DNA from: Boothiomyces macroporosus
Taxonomy: Eukaryota > Chytridiomycota > Chytridiomycetes > Rhizophydiales > Terramycetaceae
Reading direction: 5' to 3'
Length of the DNA: 30,784 nt
Assembly: GCA_027604185.1 (NCBI GenBank)
Contig: JADGKB010000140.1
Span: 1 to 30,784, forward strand
Under the pieces are notes generated by a model. That model ran no database searches and was not told the origin of the DNA. It saw nothing but the letters and a program-made list of their open reading frames with translations. The position numbers were made by a program, and so were the translations under genes. Position 1 is the stretch's first letter. Each line of letters starts with the position of its first letter. Shown in pieces: positions 8,430 through 17,870 of the stretch.

Positions 8430-11400
8430 ATGAATAAGAAATTTCAATATGAATTTGAAAAAATGATGGTAACTCAATGTAATTCAGGACGAGCGCAACT
8501 TACCTCAAACTGTGCGTCAGAGTTTGAATGCGCTGGATCACTCCGCAAAGCTGGAACTTTTGGAACAGCACAAGAAGGAGAACAAGAAACCGCTTTGGAA
8601 AAGAATATCGTTTGGAGCAAAGCCGAAAGATATGGATAGTTCAAGGTCTTCAACTGTGGAAACGAATTACACCAGGATATCGGAAAGCAGTCTGAATGAA
8701 GAAGCGAGGATAGAGAAGCAATTCAACCATTATTTAAACAACTCCAATTTATCAGATGAAACTAGGGCAATAATGTCTAAATACGACCTCCAACAAAAGA
8801 AATTATACGTTGATCGATTTCAGAATAATGACATTGACAAAGCGTTCAGCGCAGTACTCATTGCGATGCAAATGAACGAAACTGAGAGAATGAATCTATC
8901 AAAACAGAGCAAAGAGGAAAAAATTGCTATTATTCAGAGATACAATGAGCTGACGAAAAACAAGGGGCGGTACAGAAACAAACCTCTTCCAACTCCTGTG
9001 GAAGAGCAATATCCTAATAACAATAAGCCAGCGATATCCTCTAGTAATTCAGATTCAAAGATATCAGGAAACAGTCTTGGAACAGTCTTGAATCCACCAC
9101 CTTACAAGACAGAGCTGCCCAGACTGCACCATTCGCTCTCTGGGAGCAATCCTAGCAATCCTGCTTCTACTCTTTCAAGATCCACTTTTGAAAGCAGCCG
9201 ACCTCCAAAATCTACTATTTCAATGTCGAGCTCCAAATCTAGTTTTAGAGGTGAAAATAGAGAGAGAATACTAAAGAACTACCAAAAAGATAATGCGAAA
9301 ATAGAAAACAAGCGTTCTAAAGAAGCCTTAGAGCCGAGGAGATCTCTGAATAGCTATTCTTCTTTTCAGAACATCCCAAAAGAACCACTAGTATTGTTCC
9401 CAGAGCTTCGCAAACGTGCTGGCAGTATTGGGACTGAAAGTTTGTCTAATCCTCAAAGTAACCTTCCCTATCACGGGACTCCTAGAATTGACCACTCTAG
9501 CTTTCCAGAAAATTCTCCAGAATGGTTTATCGTAAATCTTGCAAACAGGTAATTGAAGCTGAATTAGAAATACTTCACTAAAAGCATTGTTTAGATATTT
9601 AACGTCTTTGAGATTGAAACTAGCCATGAAAAATGACAACTTTCTTGTTGATTTCGTAAATTCAATTGTATCATATAGTGGGTCTATAGGTGTTAATGGA
9701 ATATCTACATTGGAGATATCTTTGGATAGAGTTTGCACTCCATTTTATCAGTCTGAAACTTTAAAGAGAAGGCTTTATGAAAGCAAAGGTACGAAGGGTG
9801 GTAAGCCTGATACAGATAAGCCGCTTCCGTTTATTCCTGGCCCACTTTCGTGGTATGCAGATTCAGTTTTACCCGATGAATTGAGGCTAGAGGTCATACG
9901 ATGTGTGGAGCTGATCATGAAGAATGATGTTGGCATGACTGCAATTCTATCTTCCGGTGGATTAATTAGGCAAATACTCTGGTGCTATGCTTTACCAAAA
10001 CCGTTGATACAAGAGCAGATGCTAAAAGACAGGAGGTTAACGAGTGCGTACATCGAGCTGCTATCAACTATCTCGGGGATTATTGGACCTGCCTGTATCG
10101 TGGACGATAACTTGAAGAATATAGTCATCCAAGTTGTCCATGAACTTCAAAAGTACCAAAATGAATCCATGCCTTTTTATTTTTTGGTGAATTCATTACG
10201 AAATCCGATATTCCCAAGCGATAAATCAACAACCAAACGCTACTCCTTGGCGAACGTTACCATGCTGTTGGATCTCTCCACTATATGGTATTTTCGCACT
10301 CAAACAATGGTGTTCTTTAATGGATTTGTATCTTCATCAGATTCTATCTTTGAAAGATCCAAACTTCGAAAAATGCTTGAAGCGTGTGGATTATATAAAA
10401 TTATCCAAGATTTACTGTCAAGATCACCTTCGGAAGAATTCTTGGTTCAAGCAAAATCATATTTGCAAGACCGTGAAAATGATTTAAAGGTGCAGGAAAG
10501 AACATTTAAAACAAAGACAGAGATGATGGGCGATTCAAGAGCGATCGTTGAATCACTATTTCAAGCAATAGGCACATTTCCAGACCCATCGATGGCTGCT
10601 CATTTCTTAACCTTGACATTGCAAAATTTGGCAAATATATTTTCCAAAGTAAAAGAGAAAAATGGAAACCAAACTATAGCTGACTTGCAGCAACGGGAAA
10701 ACACCGCCAAAATATTTCGACTGGTAGAAAACTCTACTCGTTCGCTATATTCCTCAATAGAAAACTTGCAAATCGACCAGATGAATAGTGTAGGGTTATC
10801 AGCGAATTTGGAGTCAGAGTTCTTACTAGCAATAGAAAACGAATTGGGGATCTCCTTGCGTCCATCGGAAAAGATTAATCAAAATTCTTCAGAAGAACTG
10901 TTGCAGCTTCGTGAAAAAGTTTATGAATTACAAAGGAGAAATAATGCTTTGCTTCGAAAAATAAATGAACCAGGAAACATGTCGCGAAGCTACAGATTAG
11001 AGTCGGCATTCGATACTCCAGAACAAATTCTAGAAAAGGAACGTAGAAAGAAGTTAGAACTCAACTTGCCATCTGATTCCTTTGGAACAAACTTTTTTGA
11101 TTCCATGCCGTCTGATTTGATGTCTGACGGAGCAATACCAGTAGACCGAAAACATGCCAGAAGTAGAATCGCAAAAACGGCAGGGATTGGTAAAATGCTC
11201 TAATTCAGGACGACTTTGGGAAGAAATCCAACGGTTAGAAACGCTAGTGGAGATATTACAGGACAAGAAACGAGCTGATTTGGAAGAAAAGAAAGAGGAA
11301 GAAGCTGCTGTGCCAGTAATTCCAAATATTCCTCCCCCACCTCCACCACCAGTCCCGCCGGCCCCACCACCCCCACCACCCCCACCATTGGCAATGCCTG

Positions 11401-13065
11401 TTCCAGGAATAAAGCTGAAGGCAAAAGAAGTTCTCAAGCCAGCAAGAAAGCCTTTAAAGGTAAATATTTGCTGATCAAGCCTTTCCAATGGGCGAAAATT
11501 CCCAATCACATGTTGCATGACACAATATGGAAGAAATTGTATGAAGAAGCAAACGATTTGGTAATTTTAAACGAAGATGATATCTATGAATTATTCACGA
11601 AAAAGGAAGTTGAAGTAAAGAAAATACAATCAGAAAAGAAAACAGTTGTGAGAATATTGGATAGGAAGATTTCGCAAAACATCGAAATCGTACTTAACGG
11701 ATTTAAATTGCCATTCGAAACCATTAGAGGTGCAATATTTACTTTAAATGATGACATCTTGAACTTGGAAAGGTTGTGTAATTTGGCCCCATCCATACCA
11801 GAAGTGGAAGTAATTGAAACGATTAAAGCATACAATGGTTCAACCAAAGAACTGGGAATCGCAGAGCAATTTATATTATCGGTCGCGGATATCCCAAATC
11901 TCAGCAAAAGACTAACGTCCATGATTTTTAGATTGAAATTCCAGCAAGAATATGATGAAGTGTATCCTGATATTCAGACAATAATCACAGCAATAGGGCA
12001 GGTAAAAGATTCCAAAGCTTTCTATACCCTACTTCAAGTTGTTTTGGTGATTGGGAATTTTATGAATGCTTCTACCTTTCGAGGCAATGCGAAAGGGTTT
12101 AAACTAGACTCTTTGTTATTGGCAAGTGCCATTCTAACAGTAGCTGAAAGACACAAAGGCAGAAGCAAATAACCGGTTCAACTGTCCAACGCTCCTTCAC
12201 TATATTGTTAGGATATTGGAACAGCAATTCCCTGGGACTGTAGATTTCATAGCTGAAATGGATCAGGTGGTATACGCCGGCAGAATGAATATTCCTAATT
12301 TACTGGGGTGTGTCAAAGACCTTGAAGAAGGGCTCTTGCATCTAGAAAAAGAAATGGATGAATGGATTGAAATAATAACCCATCCAAGCGACCTATTTAT
12401 TTCCACCTTCCAAGTATTATTCATTAATACCAGGTATTTATAGTAAGTGCAAAGGATAAACTGGAAGACATCAAAAGGGAAATGGGCATATTAGAAACTA
12501 GAATGCAATCTCTGTTTGAGATGTATGGAGAAGAAGAAAGTGACAGGAAAGACGCCCCACAGACTTTCTTTGAAACCATTCAAAAGTTTTCACAAATGCT
12601 GAAAGTAAATAATCCTAAAATTAGAAAGCACAAATGGAAAATGATCTGATCGATAAACGTATCGCCAAAAGGTTAGCAAACGAACAAAAGAAAAAGATGG
12701 AGGAGCAAAGGAAAGCAATCGATAACGAAATTATTAATGAACATAATTTCGCGGATATTAAAGGAGTACAAGAGCCAGAAGATCAAAACACGCATACAAT
12801 GGAGCTTACTACATTCTTGATGAAAGGTGTGTCTATGGCAGAGGCTAGAAACACCATTAAACGAGTTAAAACATCAACTCGAACCAATAATTTGAGAATA
12901 GTTGATTCACTTCAAATTGCAGATACAAATACCCTATCTACGTCATTGAATCAATTTGCTACGATTGAAGAAGAAACTGAAGAAGATTTACAAGCGAAAT
13001 CTCTTGAGGACTTGGAAACCAGGTCTATTGAGTTTGGGTCAAGTTCATCTGTAGAAGAATTATAA
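8430..13065 (+). CDS. Diaphanous-type formin (GBD-FH3, FH1, FH2; 8 exons)
   Basis: Formins nucleate and elongate unbranched actin under Rho-GTPase control. Predicted exons: 8430-8468, 8488-9548, 9568-11189, 11209-11459, 11480-12125, 12151-12413, 12434-12604, 12625-13065; introns are 19, 19, 19, 20, 25, 20 and 20 nt; 1497 residues. The N-terminus has Rho-binding-like helices (FEKMMDERNLPQTVRQSL; a second at ~110-150), a Ser-rich linker, then the FH3/DID armadillo-like region in exon 3 with a terminal coiled coil. FH1 is a polyproline tract (~948-970). FH2 starts at KPFQWAKIPNHMLHDTIW and includes VIGNFMNASTFRGNAKGFKLDSLL split over two strings in the family's core, and LLHYIVRILEQQFPG. The basic C-terminus may hold an autoregulatory DAD (LTTFLMKG). 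The first exon is only 13 codons. The 25-nt fifth intron is the least certain. Confidence 0.93.
12126..12150 (+). other. Longest intron of the window (25 nt), GTG donor, uncertain acceptor
   Basis: This is the only predicted intron longer than 22 nt and one of two that do not begin GTA. Using the acceptor at 12150 gives LLLANTKAEANNRF, which keeps the A-x-TK pattern usual at this FH2 position. Nearer AGs (12140, 12143) give a wrong frame. A farther one (12162) stays open but deletes TK. Confidence 0.6.
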
Positions 13066-13101
13066 TGTAAATATAGCACAAACTAATCATTAATTGACTG
13101 T

Positions 13102-14824
13102 TTATTCTTCCATATCTTCATCCTCATCTTCAAAGTATTCTTCTTCAGATTCTATTTGAGATTCTTCACTGTCGTCTAATTCAGTTTGTTCCATCTCTGT
13201 TTCTGCGTCAAATACCACCACATCCTCATCTTCAAGGGCAACATTGACATCCATTTGAGAGAGCACCATGTCTATTCTGCCGGATAGCTTTACCAGTTTC
13301 GAAGTAACTGATTGTCTGGCTTCCAACATGCGGTGTAGTGATCCAAGCTGTCTTGTTAATTTTGGGACCTGGCGTTAACAATGAATTACTGATAAGAGAT
13401 AAGATGAGTGGATAGTTAATGCAGCCCTCAACCATTCAATTAGGTGAATAGCTCTATTTGGCTGTTTTTGTATTCTAACCACTACTGCATCTATTAAACG
13501 AATGACTTGCGTTGCATGAATTCCTCTAACTGTTCCATAAATAGTTTTGCGGTTGGAAACTGATAAAGCCTTTTCAAGCATATCCACATCACCAGAATGT
13601 AATGCCTGCGATAATAACTGGGTAACAGTTAGCTGAGAGGATTGTTTGGTTTCTGTTGGCTCATCGACTATCAAAGCTTTTACTTGGTCTTCAATTGTCG
13701 GTTCGTCCACTAAATTTTCCATAGTATGAGTCTTTCTAGCAGTTTCATTCCCCCCAATCACTTGAATACCATTTTGACCCACAGATTTCTTTGGTGTACC
13801 GCCAACGGAAGACCTGGTAAGCACGATTTGCTTTTGAATTGCTTTGTCTTTCAAATACGCCTAAATTAGTAAGTTTGTACCACTCTTTCGAGAACAAACT
13901 CAAATACACTTCCATATGCCAACAACACACGGGCACCGTTAAAAACAGCATTCATGATTTCCTGATTTTCAGAATTTAACTCAATCATCCCATCTGGTTT
14001 GCCTTTTGCACTTGCAGGAGTTACATCCCAAAGTGCAACAGCTCCATTTTCCAACAATGATAAAAGTGCACCATCGTCTCCTACGGAAATGGATTTAGGG
14101 GTTGAATCAACCACATACAATTTAGGATCATTCTTTTCGTGGTTCTCTTCAGTAGCACGATAATTCCATCTAGAAATGAATCTATCGTCTTCCGCAATAG
14201 AATAGATGTACTTTTCGGTCACCAATAACTGGGAGATTTGAGTAGCATGTCCTGATAGAGTCTATATTAGAAGAAGGATACTTTTTCATGAGTAAATTCA
14301 CCAAGCTTCACAATTTCGATTTGATTGCCGGCGATAACCAATTTATCACCAGAGGCACTAACTGCCACTTTGCGCGCTCCATTGATTTTTGATTTGTAAG
14401 TGGTTTTTGTAATTTGTTTTTTTATATTCCACCCAAATACCGCACCATCTTCATCCAAGGACCAACCTCTTTTACCATCAGATGAGAAACAGAAATCTAC
14501 TAATTTTGAAGAATGCTTAGCTTCCAAGGTGTACTTTAATATGGCTTCTGAGATTGAATAAATTAAAATAGAGCCCGCTTCAGTACAAACAGCCAAAAAG
14601 TGTTCATTTTTGTGACTACCAAAAGCTATGCTAGTTGCTACTGCTGGTGTAGGATGAGTGTAATCACATGTAATGGTCTGGTTGGAGGTGTTCTTGACAA
14701 TAATACGAAAAGAGTCCATCGACGGTGTCACCAGTGCGAAATGAGACTTGTTGACTGTGAATCCATTCAAGACTTTTGTAGGCAGATGCTGTTGAACCTT
14801 TGCTCTTTTACTATTTGCTGGCAT
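13102..14824 (-). CDS. UTP5: U3 snoRNP/t-UTP subunit UTP5 (WDR43 family; 4 exons)
   Basis: UTP5 is part of the UTP-A/t-UTP complex that loads on nascent pre-rRNA in the nucleolus for small-subunit biogenesis. Exons: 14824-14282, 14261-13881, 13860-13390, 13368-13102; introns 20, 20 and 21 nt; 553 residues. Exons 1-2 encode WD40-like repeats (SSDGKRGWSLDEDG, ASGDKLVIAG, TLSGHATQISQL, ENGAVALWD). Exon 3 has the Utp12-type C-terminal helical domain (LTVTQLLSQALHSGDVDMLEKAL, partly quoted here as its core, then IEWLRAALTIHSSYLLS). Exon 4 holds SGRIDMVLSQM and a strongly acidic tail. The first Met chosen is MPANSKRAKV; the frame extends upstream only over the neighbouring gene. The start is 33 bp from the divergent start of the CDGSH gene. 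Confidence 0.92.
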
Positions 14825-14857
14825 TTCTTTTTGAAAAAAAAATAAAAAAAAGTGGAA
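14825..14857. promoter_or_regulatory. 33-bp bidirectional intergenic spacer (UTP5 / CDGSH gene)
   Basis: Only 33 bp, mostly poly(A) on the plus strand, separate the divergent ATGs at 14824 (-) and 14858 (+). A nucleosome-depleting homopolymer tract shared as a bidirectional promoter is a reasonable inference. Confidence 0.45.
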
Positions 14858-15248
14858 ATGGAAAAGGTGGGCGATATTGAAGAATTGAAACCGTGCGTTG
14901 CCATGTACTGTCCAATCAATGTCAAGGATGTTGAAAAGGGAAAGGAATATCTTTGGTGCAGTTGTGGGCTGTCCAAGTCGCAGCCATGGTGCGATGAATC
15001 CTGCGCAGGAACGGAATTCAAGCCTTTGAAGTGGATTCCGACTAAAGATCAAAATAGGTACTCTATATGCGCATGGTAAGTTTTGCTGATGTAGCAAATA
15101 CACAAAAGACCCGCCTTTCTGCGATGCCATCCATACCAAACTTCCATTAATGTATCTAAAACAAATTCAAGACTGTCAGCAGGACCATTCCAACTTGAAG
15201 TTGTGTTCAAAGTGTGGATGGGCAAAGGACTCTAAATTGAGTAAATAA
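14858..15248 (+). CDS. CDGSH-type iron-sulfur protein, two motifs (CISD3-like)
   Basis: Exons 14858-15075 and 15095-15248 are joined over a 19-nt intron; 123 residues. Two CDGSH-like motifs are seen. The first is C34-x-C36-x8-C45-D-E-S-C49, where Cys replaces the usual fourth ligand His. The second is C71-x-C73-x8-C82-D-A-I-H86, the normal Cys3-His form. Two motifs in one small chain are typical of mitochondrial CISD3/Miner2-like proteins that bind [2Fe-2S] clusters. A C-terminal CSKCGW pair of cysteines is extra. The GTG six bases upstream is not needed. The splice completes the second motif (ICAC-KYTKDPPFCD), which is strong support for it. There is no clear N-terminal mitochondrial presequence, so location is uncertain. 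Confidence 0.85.
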
Positions 15249-15424
15249 ATGTGTACAATATTCATTCAAATGTAGTATTCCTTTTACACTTGAATAATTA
15301 CACTATCGGGATGTAGTTTCTGTACTAGTCGCTTTCAGGTTTTATGTTGGTTGTAAATATCCAAAGTGACAACTGCCAAAGTCGAAAACGAGAGAAATAA
15401 ATAAAAATATAATAATTTAATCAG

Positions 15425-16889
15425 CTAGTCTTCTGGGGACTCTGGGATAGGACTATAGCTTTGATTCTCCAAGTTCCTTCCGTATTCATAGGTAACAACC
15501 ACACAAGCCAAGAATATGATTGAAGTAACAATGATGATTGCCCATAAAGTATCAGCAGAAAACACCAATTTGGATTTTTCATTTTCTTCAGGTGGAATCT
15601 TTTGTGAATGTTCACAGGCTCTATAAGTATCCAAAAATGCAGAATATCCATATTGTTCAATTTGGTCATGCACGGTATCCAGAAATACTTTCCACCACTT
15701 TGGGTCTAGGGATTTCAATTGGTAAGCTTCACTGGTATCACAAGTAGGGGAATAGAACTGATCTGAAGCTATTGGTAGACCATCTTTGTGATTATTATTC
15801 AATTCATCAAGATCCGCATAGTACTGAACGTGCTTCACCAATTTATGCCCTTTTATAGTTCCAAGTCTAAATGAAGGATTGGAAAAAGGAATGATTGATG
15901 GACCTGTAAAGAACTGACCAACAATATTCTTAATCTTTGTAGATTTCAACAATTCCTGTTTACGCAGAGGAATGATTTCATACTTGTCCTTTTTTGTTAC
16001 CAAGTATGTGACATCCAAGTTGACATGTCCATAATATTGTGAGATTATTAAATTTGAAAAACTTCCAATGATGTTGGTAAAGGTTGCCAGACACTTTGAT
16101 TTGTACAATGGTTCGGATTTATACGTCTATTTTAGCAAAGGATACCATTGGTGGTACGTGCCCAATTAGCACAGCACTCTTGTTGTTTGCTTTTAAAGAA
16201 GCCAAGGTATCATGTAGCCATTTAAATTGTATATCACCAGGATGAGAAGACATTTCAAAGTTTGAGTGACAGTCTCATTAGAAATTCTTACCTCCCAATA
16301 CTTTGTTGTCAATAAACCAATCAATGGTGTTTACAGAAAGAACAGTGACGGATTTGACATCCAGTGAGTAGTAACCTCCAGCCATGAATGTTGGGAAAAT
16401 CTGCCCTTGTTGGGTTTCTGACCACAGTACTTTCCATATATCGAACAGCCGTGAATAATCCCGTTGGAATGTGTATCCTATTTGATACGTGTCCCAGTTG
16501 CCTATAGTTGGCAATAGGAGTGCGTTTGTAGAGCCTGATATTTGATTAATCACTGTTTTAATTTGATCACTGATTTCTCCGCTTGTACGTGGAATCGAAC
16601 TGTCTCTATCGTGACGGGCAAGATCCCCAGTTAGAAATACCGCTTTGATTGACTGATTAAGCCCAGCAATAAATGAAAATGTTGAATTAACCAGCGGCGT
16701 TGGCGAATCACATTCTGATCCTATTTTCCCAAAGTATGGCTTCACCCCCTTGTAATGGTTATCAAATAATGATGAATGGCAATAATCATTTGCTAGATTG
16801 GAATCAGTGTATAGAGGATCCCAGTGAATATCCGTAATGTGTAAAAAGTTCCAAGCTAGGCAAATCTTTGCAAACACAAGTATTTTCAT
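15425..16889 (-). CDS. PPN1 / acid-sphingomyelinase-like metallophosphoesterase, membrane-anchored (3 exons)
   Basis: Exons 16889-16292, 16273-16146, 16126-15425; introns 18 and 19 nt; 475 residues. A short hydrophobic N-terminus is followed directly by the calcineurin-type phosphoesterase motifs: D20-x-H22 (ITDIHWD), G88-D89-L-x-x-x-D94, G130-N-W-D133, H238 in IGHVPP, and G275-H-V-N278. GHxN is seen in the PPN1 endopolyphosphatase branch. GNWD is unusual: the residue after GN is normally His or Asn and helps catalysis. Near the C-terminus there is one membrane segment (LWAIIIVTSIIFLACVVV) and a short cytosolic tail. PPN1 hydrolyses polyphosphate in the vacuole; acid sphingomyelinase-like enzymes act outside the cell. 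The exact substrate here is not decided by sequence, and the GNWD change may affect activity. Confidence 0.85.
16274..16291 (-). other. 18-nt intron, GAG acceptor
   Basis: The sequence GTAAGAATTTCTAATGAG lies between V-L-G and D-C-H of the phosphoesterase. Removing it restores the frame of the next exon. It is the shortest intron in the window, and the only one ending in GAG. It contains an in-frame TAA. Confidence 0.75.
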
Positions 16890-16919
16890 TCAAGCGCGAA
16901 GTGGAAAAACCTTGAACTC

Positions 16920-17500
16920 GATTTCAAATGTGACTACTGGTCGAGTTTCCAATTTTCAGGATGCAATCAACCAATAATGTAGTACCACCTGAATCTGGGA
17001 TAGAATTTGGTTGTTATATGATAAATATACTTTGTAAAGTACCAGGGTATTGAAAGCAAATTTGTGGAGAAACGGAAGGGCTTTCATTGGATTATACAGC
17101 GAGCAAAGGAAACTTGAGGAACTCAGGCTTCATGGTTACCATATAAATTAGCATAGCGGTGACTAATGGAAATTTGAAGAGTATGAAATAGCTCAAAGAT
17201 GGATGTCCTTGAGATATTAGTACATTTAGATGACGAATATTGGTGAGATCATCTACCGCCATCAACACTTGGTGCAAGAGTATTCATAACGTGGTTGAAT
17301 TGTTCATTAGATGAATCGCCATAGCAATTGCATCACTGTAAAATATTTTAAACACATGGTGCATAAGATGACTCATAGAAACAATTTCAAATCCAACCAA
17401 GAAGAAATAATCATTTGAACTCTTATACTATGCAATAACCGTTGCGGACCATCTCTATCCCTGAGTTTACAATTACATCCAACTTAATGGGTGGAAAAAA
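16920..17500 (-). pseudogene. Unresolved membrane-protein gene or relic, TLC-domain-like
   Basis: The 703 bp between 16889 and 17593 lacks a clean gene but has minus-strand coding-like pieces. One reads MSHLMHHVFKIFYSDAIAMA (from ~17376), then an in-frame TGA at 17284-17286, then LMAVDDLTNIRHLNVLISQG and hydrophobic residues down to a TAA at 17092. A further open piece in another frame has FAFNTLVLYKVYLS (~17060-16960). The order His-His, LN-x-R-like, hydrophobic segment, N-T-x-x-x-Y-K resembles TRAM-LAG1-CLN8 (TLC) proteins. No GT...AG pair of usual size removes the TGA in frame. Either the gene is decayed, a base is wrong, or I have not found its splicing. Only the approximate extent is given. 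Confidence 0.3.
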
Positions 17501-17560
17501 TCGGACTGCACCGATTCCCAATCCAAATCAAACTGAAAAACCGAACCCGGCCGATTTTTT
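17495..17560. repeat. Inverted repeat upstream of the PPxY-protein gene
   Basis: AAAAAATCGG at 17495-17504 is a perfect 10-bp inverted copy of CCGATTTTTT at 17551-17560. In addition AATCGG (17499-17504) pairs with CCGATT (17511-17516) over six bases. The segment is GC-richer than its surroundings. A regulatory hairpin, terminator-like element or small mobile-element remnant are all possible. Confidence 0.55.
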
Positions 17561-17563
17561 TGT

Positions 17564-17570
17564 TTTTATA
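17564..17570 (+). promoter_or_regulatory. TATA-like box (TTTTATA)
   Basis: Ends 22 nt before the ATG at 17593, similar to the spacing of the boxes at 543, 1327 and 3221. Confidence 0.3.
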
Positions 17571-17592
17571 CACTCAACACTAATTTAATCTT

Positions 17593-17868
17593 ATGAATTC
17601 AACGATCCAAGAGGAATTTTTTAGCCGGCCATCACCTATGTCCGTAGTTATTTGCTCCATTGCACTAGTAGTATTTGTAGCAACAATTGGAATATGTTTT
17701 ATTGAGGATTGGATGGAGAGTAGAAAGAGGGTTGATAATATGGATATTATATGTATTGATACGACTATACAGACGGAGGAGTATCTGCCTCCGTATGCTG
17801 AATCGATCGAAATATGTCAACATTGCGAACAACCACGGGAATTACCGCCTGCATATATACCTGTATAG
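17593..17868 (+). CDS. Small single-pass membrane protein with PPxY motif
   Basis: A 91-residue intronless frame from ATG. Residues ~16-37 (MSVVICSIALVVFVATIGIC...) form one membrane segment. The C-terminal half, probably cytosolic, holds LPPY near residue 64, a CxxC pair (ICQHC) and PPAYIPV at the end, a PPxY motif of the kind bound by WW domains of Nedd4/Rsp5 ubiquitin ligases. A short N-terminus, one membrane span and PPxY tails recall Rsp5 adaptors and WBP1/VOPP1/Shisa-like proteins, but I cannot assign orthology. Recruitment of a ubiquitin ligase to membranes is inference from the motif. The stop codon is 2 bp from the convergent stop of the TatD gene. Confidence 0.7.
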   Translation: MNSTIQEEFFSRPSPMSVVICSIALVVFVATIGICFIEDWMESRKRVDNMDIICIDTTIQTEEYLPPYAESIEICQHCEQPRELPPAYIPV

Positions 17869-17870
17869 AA

